Shown: positions 40,474-48,176 of the stretch, one piece after another
Layout: every line of letters begins with the position of its first letter
Numbering within the stretch: position 1 is the first letter of the stretch
DNA from: Noviherbaspirillum pedocola
GTDB taxonomy: Bacteria; Pseudomonadota; Gammaproteobacteria; Burkholderiales; Burkholderiaceae_D
Length of the DNA: 64,000 nucleotides
NCBI RefSeq assembly: GCF_016632335.1
Contig: NZ_JAEPBG010000001.1
Location: 310,001-374,000 of the forward strand
Direction of reading: 5' to 3'
Notes under the pieces: generated by a model
What the model was told of the DNA's origin: nothing
Databases searched by the model: none
The model's input: only the letters and a program-made list of their open reading frames with translations
Program-made: the position numbers and the translations under genes

Positions 40474-40797
40474 TTATAGCCAGAGGCGCGCCGCTGTATA
40501 GGCCAGCATGCCGACGATGATGGTGCCGAGCAGATGCCGGCTGGCGAGGAAGAACAGCGTTGCGGCGATGGCGCCGATGATGCGCGGATTGCGCCAGTCC
40601 GACATCAGCGCGCCATTGGCCAGCAGGATGTCGGGCATCACGATCGCGGCGAAAGCCACCGGCGGCGCATAGCGCAGCGCATGGCGCACGCCGGCCGGCA
40701 GCCGGACGCGCGCGAACAGGAAGAAGGAAGCGCGGGTGATGACGGTAGCCGCCGTCATCAGCGCAATCGTGATCCAGATTTCGTGCGCATCCATCAT
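40474..40797 (-). CDS. azlD: AzlD family small membrane subunit of branched-chain amino acid exporter
   Basis: A 107-residue protein with four hydrophobic segments that fits AzlD. AzlC and AzlD together export branched-chain amino acids and analogues (YgaZH in E. coli, BrnFE in Corynebacterium). The ATG at 40797 overlaps the azlC stop as ATGA, the usual coupling of this pair. The pgk start lies 114 bp downstream of its stop. Confidence 0.88.
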   Translation of the reverse strand: MMDAHEIWITIALMTAATVITRASFFLFARVRLPAGVRHALRYAPPVAFAAIVMPDILLANGALMSDWRNPRIIGAIAATLFFLASRHLLGTIIVGMLAYTAARLWL

Positions 40798-41531
40798 TTC
40801 TCCTCGCCGCCCTGCAACGCATCCACTGCCAGCGCGGTGGCCATGCCGGCGACCACGCCGCCGAGCAGGCCCAGGCGGTAAGGCAGCGCCGCGCCGGCCA
40901 CGGCCACGGTGCCGGCCACGCTCACCCCGGACAGCGCCGCCGCATTCTTTACCAGCGGGATCAGCAGCGCCAGCAGCGCCAGCGTGCCGGCGAAGCTGAT
41001 GCCCCAGCTCGCCGGAATGCGCGAGGCCATCAGGATGCCGGCAACCGATCCGGCCTGCCACACGATCCAGTTCAGCGCGCAGATGCCCATGTAATAGCCA
41101 GCCTTGCCCGCGGGCCTTCCACCCTCGGCGTAGCGCTGCGGAAAATAGCCCATGACGATGTCGCCGTTCAGGTAGCCGTACCACAGGCGCTTTTTCCATG
41201 GCAGGTGCGCGAAATGCGGCCCGAGGCTGGCGCCGAAGATCACGAAGCGCAGGTTCACCGCCAGCGCGGTCAGCAGCACCAGCAGCGGCGATGCGCCGGC
41301 CGCGATCAGCGGCAGCGCGGCCAGTTGCGCCGATCCGGCGAAGACGATGAAGTTCATGCCCAGCGCCTGCCACAGCGTGAGCCCGGATTGCATCATCGCC
41401 ATGCCGGTCACGACCGCCCAGGCGAAGATGCCGGGCATGGCCTGGGCGCAGTCGCGGGTGGCCTGGCGGAAAGCCTGCTTTTCAGGATCGGGAAAGACTA
41501 CGGCGGATAGGCCTGTTGAATCGGGCGGCAT
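40794..41531 (-). CDS. azlC: AzlC family branched-chain amino acid exporter large subunit
   Basis: A 245-residue membrane protein. After a short cytosolic N-terminus (AFRQATRDCAQAMPGIFAW), it carries FAGSAQLAALPL and LTALAVNLRFVIFGASL, both AzlC signatures, and further hydrophobic helices. It forms the exporter with AzlD. The ATG at 41531 is preferred over an upstream start at 41591. It is divergent from ilvE, the branched-chain aminotransferase gene, which supports the substrate assignment. Confidence 0.9.
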   Translation of the reverse strand: MPPDSTGLSAVVFPDPEKQAFRQATRDCAQAMPGIFAWAVVTGMAMMQSGLTLWQALGMNFIVFAGSAQLAALPLIAAGASPLLVLLTALAVNLRFVIFGASLGPHFAHLPWKKRLWYGYLNGDIVMGYFPQRYAEGGRPAGKAGYYMGICALNWIVWQAGSVAGILMASRIPASWGISFAGTLALLALLIPLVKNAAALSGVSVAGTVAVAGAALPYRLGLLGGVVAGMATALAVDALQGGEEK

Positions 41532-41738
41532 CGGGCAAGAATGACTATCTGGAAAGACGGGTGAGAAAGCTGATTTGCCGCACTGCAGCAAACTTTCCGG
41601 GCCGCCATTCTACTCGGGCCGGAGATGCGAAACCCCTTAATTTGCATTTGCTTGCATCGATGCAGTGCGTACCCTCGTCGACACCAAGCTTAATCCGCTA
41701 AAATCCAGCCTTTGCAACAATTAATCCGGAGAATGACT

Positions 41739-42659
41739 ATGTCCATGGCTGACCGCGACGGGAAGATCTGGAAGGACGGCGCTCTGATCGACTGGCGCGA
41801 CGCCACGGTCCACGTCCTGACCCATACGCTGCATTACGGCATGGGAGTGTTCGAAGGCGTGCGCGCCTACAAGACCGACGAAGGCACCGCGATCTTCCGC
41901 CTGCGCGAACATACCCAGCGCCTGTTCAATTCCGCCAAGATCTTCCAGATGACCATCCCCTATGACCTGGAAACGGTGATGGCGGCGCAGCGCGAAGTGG
42001 TGCGCGCGAACAATCTGGAATCCTGTTACCTGCGCCCGCTGGCCTGGATCGGCTCGGAAAAGATGGGCGTCTCGGCCCGCGGCAACACCATCCACCTGTC
42101 CATCGCTGCCTGGCCCTGGGGCGCCTACCTCGGCGAGGAAGGCATTGCCAAGGGCATCCGCGTGAAGACCTCGTCGTTCTCGCGCCACCATGTGAACGTG
42201 TCGCTGGTGCGCGCCAAGGCCTGCGGCTACTACATCAACTCGATCCTGGCGAACCAGGAAGCCACCGCCGACGGCTACGACGAGGCGCTGCTGCTGGACA
42301 CCGACGGCTATGTGTCCGAAGGCTCTGGCGAGAACGTGTTCATCGTCAAGAACGGCAAGATCTACACGCCGGACCTGGCTTCCTGCCTGGACGGCATCAC
42401 CCGCGACGCGGTGCTGACCATGGCGCGCGACCTCGGCATCGAAGTCATCGAAAAGCGCATCACCCGCGACGAGATGTATTGCTGCGACGAAGCCTTCTTC
42501 ACCGGCACCGCGGCCGAGATCACGCCGATCCGCGAGCTGGACAACCGCGAAATTGGCCCGGGCCGCCGCGGTCCGATCACTGAAAAACTGCAAAGCCTGT
42601 TCTTCGACGTGGTTGCCGGCAAGGCGCCACAGTACAAGCACTGGCTGACACTTGTTTAA
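41739..42659 (+). CDS. ilvE: Branched-chain amino acid aminotransferase
   Basis: A 306-residue PLP fold-type IV transaminase for Leu, Ile and Val. HTLHYGMGVFEGVRAYKT, the PLP Lys in VRAKACGYYINS and YVSEGSGENVFIV are present. Of three close ATGs (41733, 41739, 41745) I chose 41739, which is 7 bp from GGAG. A TAAAAT at 41699-41704 could be its -10. It is divergent from azlCD across 207 bp. Confidence 0.96.
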   Translation: MSMADRDGKIWKDGALIDWRDATVHVLTHTLHYGMGVFEGVRAYKTDEGTAIFRLREHTQRLFNSAKIFQMTIPYDLETVMAAQREVVRANNLESCYLRPLAWIGSEKMGVSARGNTIHLSIAAWPWGAYLGEEGIAKGIRVKTSSFSRHHVNVSLVRAKACGYYINSILANQEATADGYDEALLLDTDGYVSEGSGENVFIVKNGKIYTPDLASCLDGITRDAVLTMARDLGIEVIEKRITRDEMYCCDEAFFTGTAAEITPIRELDNREIGPGRRGPITEKLQSLFFDVVAGKAPQYKHWLTLV

Positions 42660-42672
42660 TCCTGGAGAAAAG

Positions 42673-42873
42673 ATGAGCGGCACCAACCAGCAGATGAGTC
42701 ATGTCGAACTCGACGGCCACGACCTTCCGGCCTTTTGCCCGAATCCGTCGATGCCGATCTGGTCGAACCATCCGAAGGTCTACCTCGACCTCGGCAACGA
42801 AGGCGTCGGCAAATGCCCGTACTGCGGCACCGTGTACCGGTTGAAGCCCGGCGCGGTCGTACACGGGCACTGA
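42673..42873 (+). CDS. Small zinc-finger (CHCC type) protein
   Basis: A 66-residue protein with Cys22, His33, Cys48 and Cys51 (CPYC) in the zf-CHCC pattern related to the mitochondrial complex I subunit NDUFS6. GGAG precedes the ATG at 42673 and the gene is 13 bp after ilvE, so the two are likely cotranscribed. Role unknown; zinc binding is inferred from the ligands. Confidence 0.9.
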   Translation: MSGTNQQMSHVELDGHDLPAFCPNPSMPIWSNHPKVYLDLGNEGVGKCPYCGTVYRLKPGAVVHGH

Positions 42874-42930
42874 GCCCCCTCCCCCTGCCGCCGCGAGCAC
42901 CGCGGCGGCTTCCAGCACAAGAAGCATTTC

Positions 42931-43362
42931 ATGGCCAAACCCGGCAAGATTCCCGGCAGCGCAGAAGACGTCGAAGCCGCCTATTACGAAGCCATCGCCA
43001 GCAATGATGTCGATGCGCTGATGGCACTGTGGGCCGATGACGACGACATCGTCTGCGTGCATCCGGGCGCCACGCGCCTGATCGGCCACGCGGCGATCCG
43101 CGCTTCCTGGGTCGAAGTCTTCGAGCGCGGCGGCGTACGCCTGGCGCCGACGCTGCTGCATGTGAACCAGAACATGATGAGCGCGGTGCACAGCGTGCTC
43201 GAGGAAGTGCGCACGCCTGGCCAGGAGCCGCAGGATCTGCACATCGTCGCCACCAATGTCTATCTGAAGACGCCGGTCGGCTGGCGCATCGTGATGCACC
43301 ATGCGTCGGTAGCGCCCGGTCAGGCGCCGGCGTCGGCGCCTTCGGGCACCGTACTGCACTGA
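42931..43362 (+). CDS. SnoaL/NTF2-like family protein
   Basis: A 143-residue cystatin-like-fold protein: DVEAAYYEAIASNDVDALMALW, then VCVHPGATRLIGHAAIRASW and GWRIVMHHASV. These are the conserved features of NTF2-like (SnoaL_3-type) proteins, some of which are small isomerases or ligand-binding subunits. No specific ligand is suggested. It lies between the zinc-finger gene and the YheT hydrolase gene (5-bp gap) in one rightward run. Confidence 0.85.
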   Translation: MAKPGKIPGSAEDVEAAYYEAIASNDVDALMALWADDDDIVCVHPGATRLIGHAAIRASWVEVFERGGVRLAPTLLHVNQNMMSAVHSVLEEVRTPGQEPQDLHIVATNVYLKTPVGWRIVMHHASVAPGQAPASAPSGTVLH

Positions 43363-43367
43363 TCGTC

Positions 43368-44342
43368 ATGAGGGATTTCAGCTACCGTGCGCCGCGCTGG
43401 CTGCCCGGCGGTCATCTGCAGACCATCTATCCCGCCACCTTCATCCGCCGCCCCGAGGTCGCGTTCCGGCGCGAGCGCTGGGCCGCGCCCGACGGCGACT
43501 TCGTCGACATCGATTTCCTCGACGGCCAGCCGGGCAAGCCGCTGGTCGTGCTGTTTCACGGCCTCGAAGGCTCGTCAGGCAGCCACTATGCGCGCGAACT
43601 GATGGCGCATCTGCGCGAACTCGGCTGGTGGGGCGCGATACCGCATTTCCGCGGCTGCTCGGGCGAACTTAATGCCGGGCCGCGCTTCTATCATTCCGGC
43701 GACGTCGAGGAACTCGACTGGATACTGCGCCGGCTGCAAGGCAGCGAAATGCGCCGGCAAATCGGGCATTTCCACGCAGCGGGCGTCTCCCTGGGCGGCA
43801 ATGCGCTGCTGCGCTGGCTGGGCGAATCGGGCGAGGCCGCCGGTTTCATTGATGCGGCCTGCGCGATTTCGGCGCCGCTGGATCTGGCCGGCGGCGGCGA
43901 GGCGCTGTCCTCGGGCTTCAACATGATCTACACCCGGGTCTTCCTGAAAACGATGATCCCGAAGTGCCTGAAGAAGCTGGACCAGTTTCCGGGCCTGTTC
44001 GACCGCGAGCGGCTGCTGGCCGCGCGCAACTTGCATGATTTCGACGACGTGGTGACCGCGCCGCTGCACGGCTTTCGCGACGCCGACGACTACTGGGACC
44101 GCGCCAGCGCGCGCCATGTGCTGGACGCGATCCGGGTGCGCACGCTGGTGCTGAATGCGCAGAACGATCCTTTTCTGCCGGCGCGGCATCTGCCGCGGCA
44201 CGCTTCTTCCTGCGTCACGCTCGAGTATCCGCGTGAAGGCGGCCATGTCGGCTTCGCCACCGGCGCCGCGCCGGGCGTCAATACCTGGCTGCCGCGGCGC
44301 ATCGTCGCCTTTCTCGAAGGTGAGGACGAAAGCGCCCGGTGA
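43368..44342 (+). CDS. YheT family alpha/beta hydrolase
   Basis: A 324-residue hydrolase of the YheT/ABHD1-3 group. HLQTIYPATF at the N-terminus, VLFHGLEGSSGSHY (oxyanion region), the nucleophile Ser in AAGVSLGGNALL (about residue 142), the acid Asp in NAQNDPFLP and His in EGGHVGF are all visible. Esterase activity is expected; the physiological substrate is unknown. Confidence 0.92.
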   Translation: MRDFSYRAPRWLPGGHLQTIYPATFIRRPEVAFRRERWAAPDGDFVDIDFLDGQPGKPLVVLFHGLEGSSGSHYARELMAHLRELGWWGAIPHFRGCSGELNAGPRFYHSGDVEELDWILRRLQGSEMRRQIGHFHAAGVSLGGNALLRWLGESGEAAGFIDAACAISAPLDLAGGGEALSSGFNMIYTRVFLKTMIPKCLKKLDQFPGLFDRERLLAARNLHDFDDVVTAPLHGFRDADDYWDRASARHVLDAIRVRTLVLNAQNDPFLPARHLPRHASSCVTLEYPREGGHVGFATGAAPGVNTWLPRRIVAFLEGEDESAR

Positions 44343-44414
44343 CGGCGCGCAAACGGCCATATACGGCTTCGATTACCATGCATCCACGTTTTTTCATCCA
44401 TTGTTTCCGGGAGC

Positions 44415-45017
44415 ATGAGCATGGACGATATCGTTCGGCAAGCCATGGCCAAGTGGCCGAATGTACCGCACTGCTACGGCTGGCTAGCGCTCGATGCGCG
44501 CGGCAACTGGCGCATGCGCGACGAAGCGGCGCAGCGGCAGAACGCGCCCGGCGAACGCATCGCCAATACCACGCTGCAGAGCTTCATCCATCGCAATTAC
44601 ACCCATGACGACGCCGGGCGCTGGTATTTCCAGAACGGTCCGCAGCGGGTCTACATCGATCTCGAGGTTGCGCCCTATGTGGCGCGCACCGATCCGACCC
44701 AGGGCTTCGTGCTGCATACCGGTCAGGCGCTGAGTTCGCCAGACGCTGCCTGGCTGACCCTATCCGGCCGGCTGCTGCTGCGCGCGCAGGACAAGCTTGC
44801 CGCGCTGGACGATCGTGACCTGGCGGCAATCACACCGGACTTTCAACTCGATGGCGCAGCGCTGGGGGATGAGCAATTGCTGGAATGGTTGGCGGATCAG
44901 GCGCCGCGGCCGCTGGAATGGCAGATCGGCGAGCGCCGCTTGGCGGTGGAGCGCATTCCGGATACCGGCCTGGATGCACGCTTCGGTTTCGTGAGCCGGC
45001 CGCGGGAAGGCTCGTAG
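44415..45017 (+). CDS. Uncharacterised DUF2946/DUF2944-like protein
   Basis: A 200-residue protein with no catalytic motif I recognise. Features are AKWPNVPHCYGWLALDARG, FIHRNYTHDDAGRWYFQNGP and QRVYIDLEVAPYV. Similar proteobacterial proteins carry DUF labels; I am not certain of the number. No signal peptide or membrane segment. Its TAG stop at 45015-45017 is formed by the tip of a family A element. Confidence 0.75.
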   Translation: MSMDDIVRQAMAKWPNVPHCYGWLALDARGNWRMRDEAAQRQNAPGERIANTTLQSFIHRNYTHDDAGRWYFQNGPQRVYIDLEVAPYVARTDPTQGFVLHTGQALSSPDAAWLTLSGRLLLRAQDKLAALDDRDLAAITPDFQLDGAALGDEQLLEWLADQAPRPLEWQIGERRLAVERIPDTGLDARFGFVSRPREGS

Positions 45018-45093
45018 GTTGGGCTGAAAAGCCCAACATGCACCCCGATCCCGTGCGAACTTCCGTTGGGCTTCCTTCGTCAGCCCAACCTAC
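45014..45093. repeat. Family A element supplying both flanking stop codons
   Basis: GTAGGTTGGGCT to AGCCCAACCTAC. The plus-strand TAG at its left tip is the stop of the gene ending at 45017, and the TAG read from its right tip on the minus strand (45090-45092) is the stop of the bepA-like gene. The sequence otherwise follows the copies at 420 and 26850. Confidence 0.88.
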
Positions 45094-46610
45094 GGCTTGT
45101 TCTTCCCTTCCTTGTTCTGCTTCATCTCTTCCAACCGCTGCGCCTTCAACTCGCGCTCGCGCGCATCGATGATGGACTGGTCGTAGAACGACGCATCCGG
45201 CGCGCGCCGCGCGATCTGCAGCTGGTCCAGCGCCGCCGGTAGGCTGCCCTTGATCGCATAGGACTCGGCCAGCGCCAGATGCTGCAGAGCCTGCTTGCCC
45301 TGCGTCGCATAAGCCTTCGCCAGCCGCTGCTGCACCCGCGCATCCTCGCGGTACAACTGCGACTGGTCACGCAGATAGCGCACCGCCTCGTCGATTTTCC
45401 CGGCGGCGATCAGCGCATCCGCATACTGCGACGCGATATCGCGCGACAGCGGAAAAGCCTCGCGCGCGGCCGCCGATTGCTTCAGCGCCGCATCGGTCTG
45501 GTTGGCCGCCAGACGGATTTCCACGCCCAGGCTGGCCAGCGGTTCAGCATCCTTGAGCGCCGCGGCGCGCGCTTCATCCAGCAGGGACTGCGCGCGCGCG
45601 GCGTCGCCCTGGCGCAGCGCAATCAGCGCAAGGCCGTATTTCGCGGCCGCGGTTTGAACCCGTGTCTTCGGTGCGAGTTCGGTCTCGAAAATCTTGGCAG
45701 CGTCGCGCCAGCCTTGCGGGTTATCGTTCTGCAGCACCCGCACCCGCGCGCGGATCAGGTAGAAGTCGATGTTGTCCGCATGCTGGTGATAGCGCTGCTG
45801 CCGAATGCGGGCCTGGATGTCGGCAATACGCTCGGTGGTCAGCGGGTGCGACTGCAGATAGGCGGGAATGCCTTCGCCATAATTGCGGGTCGCGGTCTGC
45901 AGGCGGCCGAAGAAGGCGACCATACCCGAAGTGTCATAGGCGCCGGCATCCAGAATCTGCAGGCCGACGCGGTCGGCTTCGCGCTCGGCGTCGCGGCTGA
46001 AATTGAGCTGCCGCTGAATCGCCAGTCCCTGCCCGCCCATCACCGAAGCCATCGCCACGTCCGGGCTCGAGCGCGCCGCCAGCGCGCCGAGCAGCAGCGA
46101 AGCCAGCGGCACCAGCATGTCCTGACGCTGCGCGCCGAGCATGCGCGCGATGTGGCGCTGCGCTACGTGACCGATCTCGTGCGCCAGCACGGATGCCAGC
46201 TCGGACTCGTTCTGCGCTGCCAGCAGCAAACCGGAATGCACGCCGATGAAGCCGCCCGGCAGCGCGAACGCATTCAGCGAGCCGTCGCGCACTGCGAAGA
46301 AGAAGAAATCGAAGCTGGCATCGCCGCGCACCTCGGGACGTGCCGACACCAGGGTATTACCGAAATTGTTCAGGTATTCGAGCGTGGGCGCGTCGTCCAG
46401 GTAGTCCGGGTCCTGGCGCAGGTCGCGCATGATCTGCTCGCCGAGCCGGCGCTCCATGGCCGGCGACAATTCCTCGCGCTCGGTGCCGCCGAGATTCGGC
46501 AAGCCGGCGCCGACATTGGGCAGGCTTTGCGCGGCCAGCGGCTGGACCAGCATCGGACCGGAAATCAGCAGCGTCGCCAAGGCGGCGCGGATGCGGGATC
46601 GGATCGGCAT
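45090..46610 (-). CDS. bepA: BepA-like periplasmic M48 metalloprotease with TPR repeats
   Basis: A 506-residue protein with a signal peptide (about residues 1-27, ending PLAAQ). The M48 domain has [13 protein letters not shown] (about residues 138-150) and the third ligand in EREADRVG (about residue 208). From about residue 280 the sequence is helical with TPR-like repeats. BepA in E. coli degrades or assists assembly of outer-membrane proteins such as LptD; function is transferred by domain order. The last codons and the TAG stop lie in a family A repeat. Confidence 0.92.
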   Translation of the reverse strand: MPIRSRIRAALATLLISGPMLVQPLAAQSLPNVGAGLPNLGGTEREELSPAMERRLGEQIMRDLRQDPDYLDDAPTLEYLNNFGNTLVSARPEVRGDASFDFFFFAVRDGSLNAFALPGGFIGVHSGLLLAAQNESELASVLAHEIGHVAQRHIARMLGAQRQDMLVPLASLLLGALAARSSPDVAMASVMGGQGLAIQRQLNFSRDAEREADRVGLQILDAGAYDTSGMVAFFGRLQTATRNYGEGIPAYLQSHPLTTERIADIQARIRQQRYHQHADNIDFYLIRARVRVLQNDNPQGWRDAAKIFETELAPKTRVQTAAAKYGLALIALRQGDAARAQSLLDEARAAALKDAEPLASLGVEIRLAANQTDAALKQSAAAREAFPLSRDIASQYADALIAAGKIDEAVRYLRDQSQLYREDARVQQRLAKAYATQGKQALQHLALAESYAIKGSLPAALDQLQIARRAPDASFYDQSIIDARERELKAQRLEEMKQNKEGKNKP

Positions 46611-46706
46611 GGAAAGACCGCGAAATGCGGAATGTTAAAAGACGGTGCTATGATACCCGCCGCCCGCCGCGGCACAACCGCAAACCGCCACGCTTCCCTT
46701 TTCACG

Positions 46707-47204
46707 ATGAGCAACGACCAGACTTCCCCTTCCGGCCTGACCCATTTCGACGCCGCCGGCCAGGCGCACATGGTGGATGTCGGCGCCAAGGCCGACACCC
46801 ATCGCATCGCCATCGCCGCTGGCACCATCCGCATGAAGCCGGAAACCCTGGAACTGGTCCGCAGCGGCAGCGCCAAGAAAGGCGACGTGCTCGGCATCGC
46901 CCGCATCGCCGCCATCATGGCGGCCAAGCGCACCAGCGACCTGATCCCGCTGTGCCACCCGCTGGCGCTCACGCGCGTGGCGGTGGATTTCGAGATCGAC
47001 CCGGCCGCGCCGCAGGTGCATTGCACCGCGCGGGTGGAAACCAGCGGCAAGACCGGCGTGGAGATGGAGGCGCTGACGGCGGTGCAGGTCGGCCTCTTGA
47101 CGATCTACGACATGTGCAAGGCGGTGGACCGCGGCATGGTGATGACCGATGTGAAGGTGCTGGAGAAGCACGGGGGCAAGTCGGGAGATTGGGTGGCGGA
47201 GTGA
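46707..47204 (+). CDS. moaC: Cyclic pyranopterin monophosphate synthase MoaC
   Basis: A 165-residue enzyme of molybdenum cofactor synthesis that completes cyclic pyranopterin monophosphate after Moa[39 protein letters not shown] and the late KSGDW are all family signatures. The ATG at 46707 follows directly on a 96-bp divergent gap from bepA. MoaA is not in the window. Confidence 0.96.
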   Translation: MSNDQTSPSGLTHFDAAGQAHMVDVGAKADTHRIAIAAGTIRMKPETLELVRSGSAKKGDVLGIARIAAIMAAKRTSDLIPLCHPLALTRVAVDFEIDPAAPQVHCTARVETSGKTGVEMEALTAVQVGLLTIYDMCKAVDRGMVMTDVKVLEKHGGKSGDWVAE

Positions 47205-47249
47205 GAGGGAATGCGTGATCGAAAAGCTGCTCGCCAATTCATTTGTGCA

Positions 47250-47480
47250 TTACGGAATTCCGGCACCGGCTTTTTGGATTGACGCCAAACGCAGGAACCC
47301 CTCTTCCGAACGCAACGCCGCTTCCCCGGCAAATACAGCGGTGCAGTTCCATTCCTCTCGATGACCGAAACGGTATGGCTTCCATGCCTTGAAGATTGGT
47401 GCAGCAAACCGCGCCATTTCGCTTGCAACTCCAAGGCAAAACGCCGAACCCATAAGCGCTGGCCGGTCGCCGTTCAGCAT
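47250..47480 (-). CDS. Possible small protein downstream of the nuclease gene
   Basis: A 76-residue frame whose ATG overlaps the end of the nuclease gene as ATGCTGA (7-bp overlap), which would allow translational reinitiation. The product (for example SAFCLGVASEMARFAAPIFK) has no family I recognise, and no good ribosome binding site is seen. It occupies most of the 269-bp space between moaC and the nuclease gene. It may be a real small gene, a remnant, or chance. Confidence 0.3.
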   Translation of the reverse strand: MLNGDRPALMGSAFCLGVASEMARFAAPIFKAWKPYRFGHREEWNCTAVFAGEAALRSEEGFLRLASIQKAGAGIP

Positions 47481-48061
47481 CCGTAGCGCTTGTGCCCATT
47501 TACCCAACGGAATCTGCCGCCGCGCGGCCCGGTATAGCAGATGTCGTCTCCTTCACCGAGACGGCTCACCGGGCTCAGCGTCTGCGCGCTGCCGTCCTTG
47601 CCATGCCGGAATTCCCACGGCGGTTGCGGATTGCTGTCCGCCCACAAGCCCATGCGACGCCATCTGGCCTGTTGCTGCAGCGTTGCCAGCGCAGCATCGC
47701 GGTTGTAATGCGTGAGCACCCAAGCCATGCCGCGTTCGACCTGGGCGCGGCTGGCATCGACGCCGTCGCAGGTCACGACGGCTACGGTCCTTCCGTACTG
47801 ATCGATATCCTGCGTGCGGTATTGCGCCTCTTTGTGCATGCAAAGCTCAACAAGCGAGCGCCGCGATTCGCGGCCGTATGCCTGTCCACGCTCGGGCGCA
47901 TCGATATTGGCAAGGCGGATTTTCAGGCGCCGACCGTCCACTGCCAGCGTCAAGGTATCGCCATCGGCAACGCTGATCACCGGATGCGCGCTGGCGCTGG
48001 CCATCATTAATGCGCAACACAAGGCGAGTCCCAAACACTGCGGGCGAGATGCTCCTGTCAT
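47474..48061 (-). CDS. Secreted thermonuclease-family (SNase-like) protein
   Basis: A 195-residue protein with a signal peptide (about residues 1-25, ending ASAHP). The SNase fold is visible: VADGDTLTLAVDGRRLKIRL, ANIDAPERGQAYG, RSLVELC and ERGMAWVLTHYN. A C-terminal CYTGPRGGRFRWVNGHKRY segment ending in Cys is typical of this bacterial subgroup. It should cleave nucleic acid outside the cytoplasm; metal dependence is inferred. Confidence 0.9.
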   Translation of the reverse strand: MTGASRPQCLGLALCCALMMASASAHPVISVADGDTLTLAVDGRRLKIRLANIDAPERGQAYGRESRRSLVELCMHKEAQYRTQDIDQYGRTVAVVTCDGVDASRAQVERGMAWVLTHYNRDAALATLQQQARWRRMGLWADSNPQPPWEFRHGKDGSAQTLSPVSRLGEGDDICYTGPRGGRFRWVNGHKRYGC

Positions 48062-48176
48062 ACGGTCTCCGGTCGCGGTTACAAGGAGCCGTGATCATAA
48101 GTCACATCCGATCCGCTGCGTCGAGGAAGCCAGTGGCTGACGGTTGCCAACCGAAAACCGATACCAGAAGCACCGC

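Noticed and set aside
41621-41738. Attenuator or leader peptide before ilvE, sought after finding the aroG one
   Set aside because: No hairpin with a T-run and no frame rich in Leu, Ile or Val codons was found there.
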